Source of the DNA: an uncultured Burkholderiales bacterium
GTDB lineage: Bacteria > Pseudomonadota > Gammaproteobacteria > Burkholderiales > Burkholderiaceae_C
Direction of reading: 5' to 3'
DNA: 7,807 nucleotides
Assembly: GCA_903871865.1 (NCBI GenBank)
Contig: CAIQIL010000137.1
Coordinates: 1-7,807, forward strand
Program-made: the position numbers and the translations under genes
The notes under the pieces: model-generated
Database searches by the model: none
The model's input: only the letters and a program-made list of their open reading frames with translations
What the model was told of the DNA's origin: nothing
Shown: in pieces, positions 1 to 6,103 of the stretch
Position numbering within the stretch: the stretch's first letter is position 1
Layout: each line of letters opens with the position of its first letter

Positions 1-649
1 GGTACATGCCGTGCGCGTTGGGGTCTGCCGAGGGCAGGCGCAGGCGCAGGTGTTCGTTGCGGATCCAGAAACGCGCCTGGGTGTGGCCAAAGCTCACCGG
101 GCAGCCGAAGTACTGCTCGTAAGCGGCGGCTTCGGGCGGGCGCGGGTAGGGCATGTCGATGCGCTCGGCGTGGATGTCCAGGCCCAGCGAGACCTGCATG
201 TCGCGCACCAGCTTGTAGGTGCCCGAGACCTCGCCATCGACGCGGAAGCGGAAGGCGCGCGCCTCCATCGCCATCGGCGTGAGCACCAGGGCGCTGAGCT
301 GTTCGCCGGGCTCGAAGCTCAGGGTGCCGAAGATGTAGGTCAGGCGCTGGTAGCGGATGCCGGTCTGCAGGGCGTCGTAGGCGGTGCCGCAGGTCATCAG
401 CAGCATCACCAGGGGGCCATAGCCGGCCAGGCCGTAGAAGCCGCCGAGCTTGAGGCCGACCAGCGGGTCGCGGAGGGCCTCGGCCAGGTCGGCGTAGATG
501 CGCAACTCGCGGCTGCGGTCGATGCGCGTGGTGGGGTCGAGCCGGTCCAGGCTCAGGCCGTGGCGGGCCAGCACGGGCTGTGGGTCTTCGCCGAGTTGCT
601 GCAGGCCCTGCACCAGGTAGATGAGGCCGAGGATGGAGCGTGTGCTCAT
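1..649 (-). CDS. AraC-family transcriptional regulator, N-terminal part (runs off left edge)
   Basis: The minus-strand frame opens with ATG at 649-647 and stays open to base 1, giving 216 residues with no stop. It begins MSTRSILGLIYLVQGLQQLG. Residues from about 20 on match the N-terminal effector-binding domain (Arabinose_bd type) found in OruR/VirS-like AraC regulators: an 'RELRIYADLAEALRDPLVGLKLG' type block (about 47-69), then the hydrophobic GLAGYGPLVMLLMTCGTAYDA stretch. The C-terminal helix-turn-helix domain, which would confirm the family, lies beyond the window. In this family the N-terminal domain senses a small molecule and the C-terminal domain binds DNA near the target promoter. 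The gene diverges from the monooxygenase at 864, so that gene is the natural candidate target. No strong ribosome binding site precedes the ATG, and no better in-frame start is apparent just upstream. Confidence 0.82.
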   Translation of the reverse strand, partial: MSTRSILGLIYLVQGLQQLGEDPQPVLARHGLSLDRLDPTTRIDRSRELRIYADLAEALRDPLVGLKLGGFYGLAGYGPLVMLLMTCGTAYDALQTGIRYQRLTYIFGTLSFEPGEQLSALVLTPMAMEARAFRFRVDGEVSGTYKLVRDMQVSLGLDIHAERIDMPYPRPPEAAAYEQYFGCPVSFGHTQARFWIRNEHLRLRLPSADPNAHGMY

Positions 650-863
650 TTGATGCAGGTCAATCCAAACGGTTGGAGCTGGTCAAACGGCCACGGTGAG
701 GGCCCGATCTGGCCGAAACGATCAATCATTGGGCGAATCTAACATGGTGACGGCGGCACTCGGCTCGCACCATGGGGGCACACGGAGACAAGCCGCCGAA
801 CCGGCATCTGCTCAGGTTCACACAGGCGGCGCACCCCTCAACCTCGAACAAACAGGTGCCGAC
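650..863. promoter_or_regulatory. Divergent intergenic region between the AraC-type regulator and the monooxygenase
   Basis: These 214 bases separate two divergent starts, so both promoters should lie here. No convincing sigma-70 -35/-10 pair could be read for either gene. Two things stand out: GGTCAA repeated in direct orientation at 658-663 and 681-686 (23 bases apart, about two helical turns), and a small perfect inverted repeat CAATCATTG at 723-731. Direct half-sites about two turns apart are usual for AraC-family operators, so the first is a candidate operator, but the core is only six bases. A plus-strand frame is open from 696 through this region into the monooxygenase. Its first 56 codons show no family similarity and are treated as untranslated. 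Confidence 0.4.
658..686. promoter_or_regulatory. Candidate AraC-type operator (direct GGTCAA half-sites)
   Basis: GGTCAA occurs at 658-663 and again at 681-686, same orientation, 23 bases start to start; scattered further matches follow each copy. The site lies next to the regulator start (649) and about 180 bases upstream of the monooxygenase start. The spacing suits a dimer of an AraC-family protein. Chance occurrence is quite possible at this length. Confidence 0.22.
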
Positions 864-2456
864 ATGAGCGATCCCATCACCCCTTCCACGAACGTGCGCG
901 AAGTCGAAGTCGCCATCGCGGGCGCCGGTTTCGGCGGCCTGTGCATGGCCATCCAGCTGCAAAAGAACGGCATCCACGACTTCCTCATCCTGGAGAAGGC
1001 CAAGGAGGTTGGCGGCGCCTGGCGCGACAACCACTACCCCGGCGCCGCCTGCGACGTGCAGTCGCACATGTACTCGTACTCCTTCGAGACCAAGTCCGAC
1101 TGGACCAAGCGCTACGCTCCCTGGCACGAGATCCAACAGTACATCCTGGACACGGTCAAGAAGCACAAGCTGCGCCCGCACATCCACTTCAACCAGGAAG
1201 TGGTGAGCGCGGTGTTCAACGAGGGCACGGGCCGCTGGGTCATCAAGACCGCCGGTGGCGAAACCATCATGGCGCGCCACTGGGTGCTGGCTTCGGGCCC
1301 GCTGCACGTGCCGGCCATCCCCGACATCCCCGGCTTGAAAGACTTCCAGGGCAAGGTCATGCACTCGGCCCAGTGGGACCACGGCTACGACCTCAAGGGC
1401 AAGCGCGTGGCCTCGATCGGCACGGGTGGCTCGGCCATCCAGTACGTGCCGGAGATCGCGCCCGATGTGAAGCAGCTGCACGTCTTCCAGCGCACGCCGG
1501 CCTGGGTCATCCCGCGCGACGAGCGCAGCTACTCCGGCCTGCGCAAGTTCCTCTTCAAGGCCCTGCCCTTCACGCGCACGCTGCACCGCTGGCGCTGCTA
1601 CTGGACCAACGAGTCCCGCCTGTGGCCCATCCTCAACCCCTGGATGGCCAAGATCGGTGAAGCCGCGTTGAAGAAATTCATCAGCTACCAGGTGAAGGAC
1701 CCGGCGCTGGTCAAGAAGCTCACGCCCGACTACACCCTGGGTTGCAAGCGCATCCTGATCTCCAACAAGTGGTACCCCACCTTCAACCGCCAGAACGTGG
1801 AGTTGGTGACGGACGCCGTGCGCGAGGTCACGCCCGACGGCATCGTCACGAAGGATGGCAAGGAGCGCAAGCTGGACTGCATCATCCTGGGCACGGGCTT
1901 CATCGTGGACCCGCGCATCTACATGAAGAGCTTCGAACTGCGCGGCTTGCGTGGCCACACGGTGCAGGAGGACTGGAAGGTCAGCCCGACCAGCTACTGC
2001 GGCATCACCACGGCCAACTACCCCAACATGTACCAGCTGGTGGGGCCGCACACGGGCCTGGGCCACAACTCCATCATCTTCATGATCGAGGCGCAGGTGA
2101 ACTACATCATTGACTGCATGAAGCTGGTCAAGCAAAAGGGCGCCGACTACATCGACGTCAAGCCCGAGGCCATGACGCGCTTCCTGGGCGAGATGACGCA
2201 GGCCCTGCAGGGCACGGTGTGGAGCTCGGGTTGCAAGAGCTGGTACCAGACGGCCGACGGCATCAACTTCGCCATCTGGCCCAAGAGCACCTGGCGCTAC
2301 TGGCTGGAGACCCGCAAGGTGAACGAGGCCGACTACGTGTTCGGCAAGTGCACCGGCAAGGCGCTGGGGACCGGCGCTGGCAAGGCACAGGGCACGGGTG
2401 CCGGCATCGGCGCGCTGGCCGGCGAGCAGGCGATGGCGCGCATGGCGCAGCGTTGA
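864..2456 (+). CDS. Type I Baeyer-Villiger-type flavin monooxygenase (FAD/NADPH)
   Basis: A 530-residue protein of the usual single-chain BVMO length. Members use FAD, NADPH and oxygen to insert oxygen next to a carbonyl (ketone to ester or lactone); some oxidise heteroatoms instead. Visible marks: FAD Rossmann motif GAGFGG at residues 20-25; a GGAWRDNHYPGAACDV segment typical of the family shortly after; the BVMO fingerprint FxGxxxHxxxW(D) as FQGKVMHSAQWD at 161-172; and the NADPH Rossmann motif GTGGSA at 186-191. The start at 864 is chosen because the FAD domain begins about 15 residues in and AGGTG (854-858) sits five bases upstream. Starts at 696 or 744 would add a tail unlike the family. 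No signal peptide; probably cytoplasmic. The last ~35 residues are an unusual Gly/Ala-rich tail with a tandem octapeptide. The divergent AraC-type gene probably controls it. It is followed by a terminator, so it appears to be transcribed alone. The substrate cannot be inferred from sequence. Confidence 0.93.
   Translation: MSDPITPSTNVREVEVAIAGAGFGGLCMAIQLQKNGIHDFLILEKAKEVGGAWRDNHYPGAACDVQSHMYSYSFETKSDWTKRYAPWHEIQQYILDTVKKHKLRPHIHFNQEVVSAVFNEGTGRWVIKTAGGETIMARHWVLASGPLHVPAIPDIPGLKDFQGKVMHSAQWDHGYDLKGKRVASIGTGGSAIQYVPEIAPDVKQLHVFQRTPAWVIPRDERSYSGLRKFLFKALPFTRTLHRWRCYWTNESRLWPILNPWMAKIGEAALKKFISYQVKDPALVKKLTPDYTLGCKRILISNKWYPTFNRQNVELVTDAVREVTPDGIVTKDGKERKLDCIILGTGFIVDPRIYMKSFELRGLRGHTVQEDWKVSPTSYCGITTANYPNMYQLVGPHTGLGHNSIIFMIEAQVNYIIDCMKLVKQKGADYIDVKPEAMTRFLGEMTQALQGTVWSSGCKSWYQTADGINFAIWPKSTWRYWLETRKVNEADYVFGKCTGKALGTGAGKAQGTGAGIGALAGEQAMARMAQR
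2355..2402 (+). repeat. Tandem 24-bp repeat coding an octapeptide in the monooxygenase tail
   Basis: Two adjacent 24-base units (2355-2378 and 2379-2402) encode GKALGTGA and GKAQGTGA, residues 498-505 and 506-513. They differ at six bases; five changes are synonymous third positions and one changes Leu to Gln. They lie past the conserved monooxygenase core, in the Gly/Ala-rich C-terminal extension. Confidence 0.75.
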
Positions 2457-2480
2457 AGCCCTTGCCGCTGAGGGGCACGC

Positions 2481-2511
2481 GTCACCGGGCCTGGGTCGCC
2501 CGCCCGGTGGC
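2481..2511 (+). other. GC-rich stem-loop downstream of the monooxygenase stop
   Basis: Bases 2481-2490 pair with 2502-2511: ten pairs including one G-T, around an 11-base loop. It sits 24 bases after the monooxygenase stop and just ahead of the intrinsic terminator. It has no T-run of its own, so it may protect the transcript end or pause polymerase rather than terminate. Confidence 0.45.
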
Positions 2512-2520
2512 AAACTGCAC

Positions 2521-2551
2521 AGGGTCCGTCATGCGTGGCGGGCCCTTTTTT
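2521..2551 (+). terminator. Rho-independent terminator after the monooxygenase gene
   Basis: AGGGTCCG (2521-2528) pairs with CGGGCCCT (2539-2546), eight pairs including one G-T, with a ten-base loop. Six T residues (2546-2551) follow directly. This is a standard intrinsic terminator on the plus strand. An in-frame ATG at 2531 for the next gene lies inside the loop, which argues against using that ATG as a start. Confidence 0.8.
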
Positions 2552-2572
2552 CATGTGGCAAGCGGGGATGGC

Positions 2573-4018
2573 ATGGCGTGTCGAGTGAGCAAAGTGTGGG
2601 TGGTGGCCATGGCTTTGGCCGGGGTGGGCAGCCTGGCCGCGGCCGCAGAGCACGTGCACTGCGAGGTGCGCTACGCCAGCCAGACGGTGCAGGTGGACGC
2701 CCGCCCCACGGACGAGCCTTTGCGCGTGCCGAGCGTGGACATCGACCAGCGCTTCGCCTTCAAGGCCGTGGCGCGCGGCACACCCGAGCGCACACCTGAG
2801 CACATCACGCAAATCAGCCTCTACGCCTACGACCTCGAAGCCGAGGGCGCACCGGCGCTGGTCCACCAGCAGCGCCTGTCGGCCCCGTTCGCCACGGGCA
2901 CGCAGGTGCCGGCCTTGACGGGCTGGCAGCACGTGCATTCCAGCGTGCTGGGCCGCGAGCTGGTCTATGGCTGTGCCTTGCGCCAGGACGATGGCGCGGT
3001 GGCCGTGCCGGCGCCGCAGCCACCCGTGCCAAGCCAGCCGCCAACCCAAGCGCAGTCACAGGCACACATCCCAGCACCCCCGCAGCCGGCGCAGATGCCA
3101 GACGCTTCCAGCCCCGATGCCAGCCCCGCCGTGCGCCTCGTCTTCCTGGGCGATGTGATGCTGGCCGACGGACCGGGCCGCCTGATCGCCCGCGGTGGCG
3201 ACCCCTTCGCGCCGGTGGCCGCGCGGCTGAAGCAGGCCGATGTGCGCATCGCCAACCTGGAGTGCGTGGTGGCCCGCGGCGGCAAGGCCTTCGACAAGCC
3301 CTGGACCTTCCGCGCCGACCCGCGCGCGCTGGGCGTGCTCAAGCGGCATGTCGATGTGGTGTCCGTGGCCAACAACCACTCGGGCGATTTCGGCCGCGTG
3401 GCTTTTGCCGAGATGCTGCAGCGCCTGGACGCCGCCGGCCTGCCGCACATCGGCGGTGGCCGCGACCTGGCCTCGGCACACGCGCCGCACCTCATCGTGC
3501 GCGACGGCCTCAAGATCGCGCTGCTGGGCTACGACGAGTTCTTCCCGCGCCACTTCGAGGCCGGCCACGACCACCCCGGCGTGGCCTGGAGCGAAGACGA
3601 GCAGGTGGTCGATGACATCCGCCGCGCGCGCAGCGTGCACGGCGCCGACATCGTCATCCCCTTCATGCATTGGGGCCAGGAGCACGAACCCCTGGCCAAC
3701 GCCCGCCAGCGCCAGCTCGCGCGGCTGATGATCGACGCGGGCGCCGATGCCGTGGTCGGCACGCACCCGCACGTGGTGCAGGACACCGAGACCTACCGCG
3801 GCAAACCCATCGTCTACAGCCTGGGCAACTTCGTCTTCGACGGCTTCAGCAGCCTGGACAACCGCACCGGCTGGATGCTGTTCATGACCGTGGGCCGCGA
3901 GGGCGTGCGCCAGTGGCACACCGAGGCCGTGCGCACCGATGTGGACGGCACACCCTGGCCGGTGCCGCGGCCACCCGGCGCGTCTGTGGGCACGTCTGCC
4001 GCCGCGGTGCGGCGTTGA
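2573..4018 (+). CDS. Exported CapA-family (PGA_cap metallophosphatase-fold) protein with novel N-terminal domain
   Basis: A 481-residue protein. Residues 1-25 form a signal peptide (basic start, hydrophobic core, likely cleavage after AAAA and before EHVHC), so it should act in the periplasm or outside. Residues 26 to about 137 form a domain I do not recognise, bracketed by C30 and C134, which could form a disulfide. A Pro/Gln-rich linker (about 143-187) follows. Residues 190 to about 450 are a CapA/PGA_cap domain: GDVML at 193-197, NLE at 228-230, NNH at 267-269, HWGQEH at 366-371, GTHPH at 396-400 and SLGNFVFD at 416-423. These carry the expected Asp, Asn and His metal-ligand positions, so the fold looks active. 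CapA proteins take part in poly-gamma-glutamate capsule synthesis in Bacillus, but many homologues stand alone; no capB or capC is nearby, so a capsule role is not supported. The start at 2573 is preceded by GGGGA four bases upstream. It lies only 21 bases past a terminator, so its promoter is unclear. Confidence 0.86.
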   Translation: MACRVSKVWVVAMALAGVGSLAAAAEHVHCEVRYASQTVQVDARPTDEPLRVPSVDIDQRFAFKAVARGTPERTPEHITQISLYAYDLEAEGAPALVHQQRLSAPFATGTQVPALTGWQHVHSSVLGRELVYGCALRQDDGAVAVPAPQPPVPSQPPTQAQSQAHIPAPPQPAQMPDASSPDASPAVRLVFLGDVMLADGPGRLIARGGDPFAPVAARLKQADVRIANLECVVARGGKAFDKPWTFRADPRALGVLKRHVDVVSVANNHSGDFGRVAFAEMLQRLDAAGLPHIGGGRDLASAHAPHLIVRDGLKIALLGYDEFFPRHFEAGHDHPGVAWSEDEQVVDDIRRARSVHGADIVIPFMHWGQEHEPLANARQRQLARLMIDAGADAVVGTHPHVVQDTETYRGKPIVYSLGNFVFDGFSSLDNRTGWMLFMTVGREGVRQWHTEAVRTDVDGTPWPVPRPPGASVGTSAAAVRR

Positions 4019-4041
4019 GCCACGCGCTGCACCCACCGAGC

Positions 4042-4170
4042 CGTGCGCAAGCCGTTTTGTGCGGGTTGCCGCCCGTTGTGAGCGGCGTGTCAGGCATGTG
4101 AACTCGGCGGACAAGTCCATCTGAGCCAGCCGCCGCCTGTTTGGCGTCGTGCGCCAGTGGTTTTGTGCGG
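4042..4170. repeat. 23-bp direct repeat, two copies in the convergent gap
   Basis: Copies at 4042-4064 and 4148-4170 share 20 of 23 bases, including CGTGCGC and GTTTTGTGCGG blocks, and are 106 bases apart in the same orientation. Both lie between the stops of the convergent CapA-like and UbiB-like genes. Neither is inside a supported coding region. They could be remnants of a small duplication or binding sites; nothing shows which. Confidence 0.55.
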
Positions 4171-4221
4171 CGCGCAAGACAGCTCAGCCGCATCGCCCGA
4201 GTGCCTGGCTCCGTCGCCAAG

Positions 4222-4272
4222 CCAAGTTCACGCGCGCGCCACCTGCCGCGGCTTGTGCGCGAGTGAATTTGG
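4222..4272. terminator. Probable bidirectional terminator hairpin between convergent genes
   Basis: Arms 4222-4239 and 4255-4272 pair over 18 positions with one mismatch (4232/4262) and two G-T pairs (4226/4268 and 4238/4256), around a 15-base loop. The stem base has short A and T tracts (CCAAGTT on one side, AATTTGG on the other), as in hairpins that can stop transcription from either side. It sits 203 bases past the CapA-like stop and 45 bases past the UbiB-like stop, which suits a shared terminator. There is no long unpaired U-tract, so termination strength is uncertain. Confidence 0.55.
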
Positions 4273-4291
4273 GCGGCGCATGGCCCGGGAT

Positions 4292-4317
4292 GGGCGGCGC
4301 ACCGCTGCGCCCCGCCC
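4292..4317 (-). other. GC-rich stem abutting the UbiB-like stop codon
   Basis: GGGCGGCGCA (4292-4301) pairs with TGCG (4306-4309) and CCGCCC (4312-4317), with a two-base bulge and a four-base loop. It begins directly after the minus-strand stop at 4320-4318. No T-run follows on the minus strand, so it is probably an RNA-stabilising or accessory element rather than a complete terminator. Confidence 0.35.
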
Positions 4318-6057
4318 TCACTCGCGCCGGTTGCTGCGGGCAATCGAGCCCACAAGCCACAGGCTGCCCAGCAGCGCGGCGACGAAGCCCAGCAGGCCGA
4401 AGAGGGGCAAGCCCCACAGCGTGGGCCCGCCCTGCACCGTCATGACGATGGACGAACCGACGATGAGCGCCGCCACCACCAGGCCGACCACGAGGCGGTT
4501 CATGGCCGATTCGAGCAGGTGGCCCACGCGCGTCAGGTTGGCGATGTCGATGTGGATCTCCAGCCGGCCGCGGCGCGCGGCCTTGACGAGGCGGGAGAGG
4601 TCCTGCGGCAGCCCGCCCAGCAGGGACAGGGCCTCGTCCACCGAGCGCCAACCGCGCTGCAGCAAGGCTTTGGGGGCGTAGCGCTTGCGCATGGCCGCCT
4701 TCAGCAGCGGCAGGGCCACATCGACCATGTTGAAGGCCGGGTCCAGCTCGCGGCCCATGCCTTCCAGGGTGACGAAGGCCTTGAACAGCAGCGACAGGTC
4801 GGGCGGCAGGCTGAGGTGGTGCAGGCGCAGGATGCCGACCATCTCCGAGAGCATGGCCGGCAGCTGGATTTGCTGCAGCGTCAGGCCGTGGTACTGGTCC
4901 ACGAAGGCTTCGAGGTCGCCGACCAGGCCGTCCTCGTCGGTGACGGCGTCTTGTGGGTCTTCACCGGCCCAGTCCAGCATCACGTCGGCCACGGTGTGCG
5001 CGTCGCGCTGCACCAGGCCCAGCAGCAGGCGGATGAGCTGGTCGCGCCGGCGCGGGGTGAGGCGCCCGACCATGCCGAAATCGATGAAGGCGATGCGGTC
5101 GCCCGGCAGGTAGAAAACGTTGCCGGCGTGCGGGTCAGCGTGGAAGAGCCCGTCTTCCACGATCATCTTCAGCACGGCGCTGGCACCGCGTCGGGCCAGG
5201 CGCTGGCGGTCCAGGCCGGCGGCGGTGAGGGCCGCCATGTCGTGGCCCGACAGGCCCTGCACGAAGTCCTGCACGCAGACGCGCTCGCGGGTCCAGGGCC
5301 AGTGGATGCGCGGGATGACGATGGGCGGCTCGGGCACCACGCCCTCGATGGGCGCGGGGGAATCGCCATCGCGGTAGTGCGTGAAATTGGCGGCGATGCG
5401 CTCGGCCTGGCGGCCTTCGGTGGACAGGTCCAGCTCGCGCCTCAGCGAGCGCGCGAACTGCTTGACCACCTCGCGCGGGCGGAAGGCGCGCAGCTCGGGG
5501 CTGTCGGCTTCGGCCATCTCGGCCAGGCGGGCCAGCCAGCGCAGGTCGGCCTCGATGAGCGGCACGATGCCCGGGCGGCGCACCTTGACGACCACCTCGG
5601 TGCCATCGGCCAGGCGCGCGCGGTGCACTTGCGCGATGGAGCCCGCGGCCAGGGGCTCGGGGTCGAAGTGCGCGAAGGCGGTTTCAGGCGGCGCGCCCAG
5701 GTCTTCGCAGAGCTGGGCGTGCACCTCGGCCCAGGCGCAGGCGGGTGCGTGGTCCTGCAGCTGGCTGAATTCGGCGATCCAGTCGGGCTCGAACTGGTCC
5801 ACCCGCGTCGACAGGATCTGGCCGAGCTTGACGAAGGTCGGGCCGAGGTCCTCCAGCGCGCGGCGCACGCGCTGCGGCGGGGGCATGTGGGCGTAGGCCT
5901 GGGCGTCGTCCCAGTGCAGGGCGTGGCCGGCCTTCTCCAGGGCATCGGCCAGGCCCATGCGCCGCACCAGGTCGCCAAAGCCATGGCGGATCAGCACGGA
6001 CGCGATGGTCTCCAGCCGGCCCAGGTCGCGCACCGAGCTCAGGGCTTGCCACAGCAT
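4318..6057 (-). CDS. ABC1/AarF/UbiB-family atypical kinase-like membrane protein
   Basis: A 579-residue protein of the ABC1/ADCK/UbiB family, which supports ubiquinone (coenzyme Q) biosynthesis or lipid handling; family members bind and hydrolyse ATP rather than act as ordinary protein kinases. Motifs in order: KLGQ (77-80) with the following ILSTR in the family-specific N-terminal extension; the alanine-rich nucleotide loop AAGS (137-140) in place of a glycine-rich loop; the ATP lysine K158 in VVVKVRRPG; HADPHAGN (306-313) as catalytic loop; and DFG (326-328) for metal binding. Two transmembrane helices end the protein (about 522-541 and 550-571), as in bacterial UbiB, and should anchor it in the inner membrane. 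The start at 6057 has AGGGAGG four bases upstream (6068-6062), a strong ribosome binding site. It follows the hydratase by 46 bases. It could be UbiB itself or a paralogue: ubiE and ubiJ, the usual neighbours, are not in view, so no symbol is given. Confidence 0.9.
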   Translation of the reverse strand: MLWQALSSVRDLGRLETIASVLIRHGFGDLVRRMGLADALEKAGHALHWDDAQAYAHMPPPQRVRRALEDLGPTFVKLGQILSTRVDQFEPDWIAEFSQLQDHAPACAWAEVHAQLCEDLGAPPETAFAHFDPEPLAAGSIAQVHRARLADGTEVVVKVRRPGIVPLIEADLRWLARLAEMAEADSPELRAFRPREVVKQFARSLRRELDLSTEGRQAERIAANFTHYRDGDSPAPIEGVVPEPPIVIPRIHWPWTRERVCVQDFVQGLSGHDMAALTAAGLDRQRLARRGASAVLKMIVEDGLFHADPHAGNVFYLPGDRIAFIDFGMVGRLTPRRRDQLIRLLLGLVQRDAHTVADVMLDWAGEDPQDAVTDEDGLVGDLEAFVDQYHGLTLQQIQLPAMLSEMVGILRLHHLSLPPDLSLLFKAFVTLEGMGRELDPAFNMVDVALPLLKAAMRKRYAPKALLQRGWRSVDEALSLLGGLPQDLSRLVKAARRGRLEIHIDIANLTRVGHLLESAMNRLVVGLVVAALIVGSSIVMTVQGGPTLWGLPLFGLLGFVAALLGSLWLVGSIARSNRRE

Positions 6058-6103
6058 GGCGCCTCCCTGGGGGGCTGGACCGTCAGGGGCCTCATGGCGG
6101 CCC

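Larger units (their letters stand above)
4019..4317. other. Convergent intergenic region (299 bases, no gene)
   Basis: This gap lies between the stop of the CapA-like gene (plus) and the stop of the UbiB-like gene (minus). No coding frame here looks real: the short open frames have no family likeness and no good start signals. It holds the 23-bp direct repeat, a long imperfect hairpin (4222-4272), an 11-base direct repeat TGGGCGGCGCA at 4270-4280 and 4291-4301, and a GC-rich stem (4292-4317) abutting the UbiB-like stop. Confidence 0.7.

Noticed and set aside
36..52. Short GCAGGC-type tandem repeats near the left edge
   Set aside because: They encode an ordinary Leu-Arg-Leu-Arg stretch of the regulator and are explained by codon bias.
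11..742. A 243-codon plus-strand open frame over the left edge
   Set aside because: It is antisense to the AraC-type regulator, whose minus-strand frame shows real family sequence. Its own translation is low-complexity Ala/Gly/Val/Gln-rich, as expected from a high-GC shadow frame.
696..863. An upstream extension of the monooxygenase frame (starts at 696 or 744)
   Set aside because: The extra 56 residues have no family similarity, the FAD motif already begins at residue 20 from the 864 start, and AGGTG precedes 864.
726..2513. A 595-codon minus-strand open frame opposite the monooxygenase
   Set aside because: It mirrors codon structure of the true gene; the translation is Ala/Arg/Val/His-rich with no recognisable motifs.
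4068..4086. A possible terminator hairpin just after the CapA-like gene
   Set aside because: The stem is only five pairs (GCCGC with GCGGC) and no T-run follows; the hairpin at 4222-4272 is much stronger.
4149..4681. Small plus-strand open frames starting in the convergent gap
   Set aside because: They run into the antisense of the UbiB-like gene, have no ribosome binding site that stands out, and resemble no protein family.
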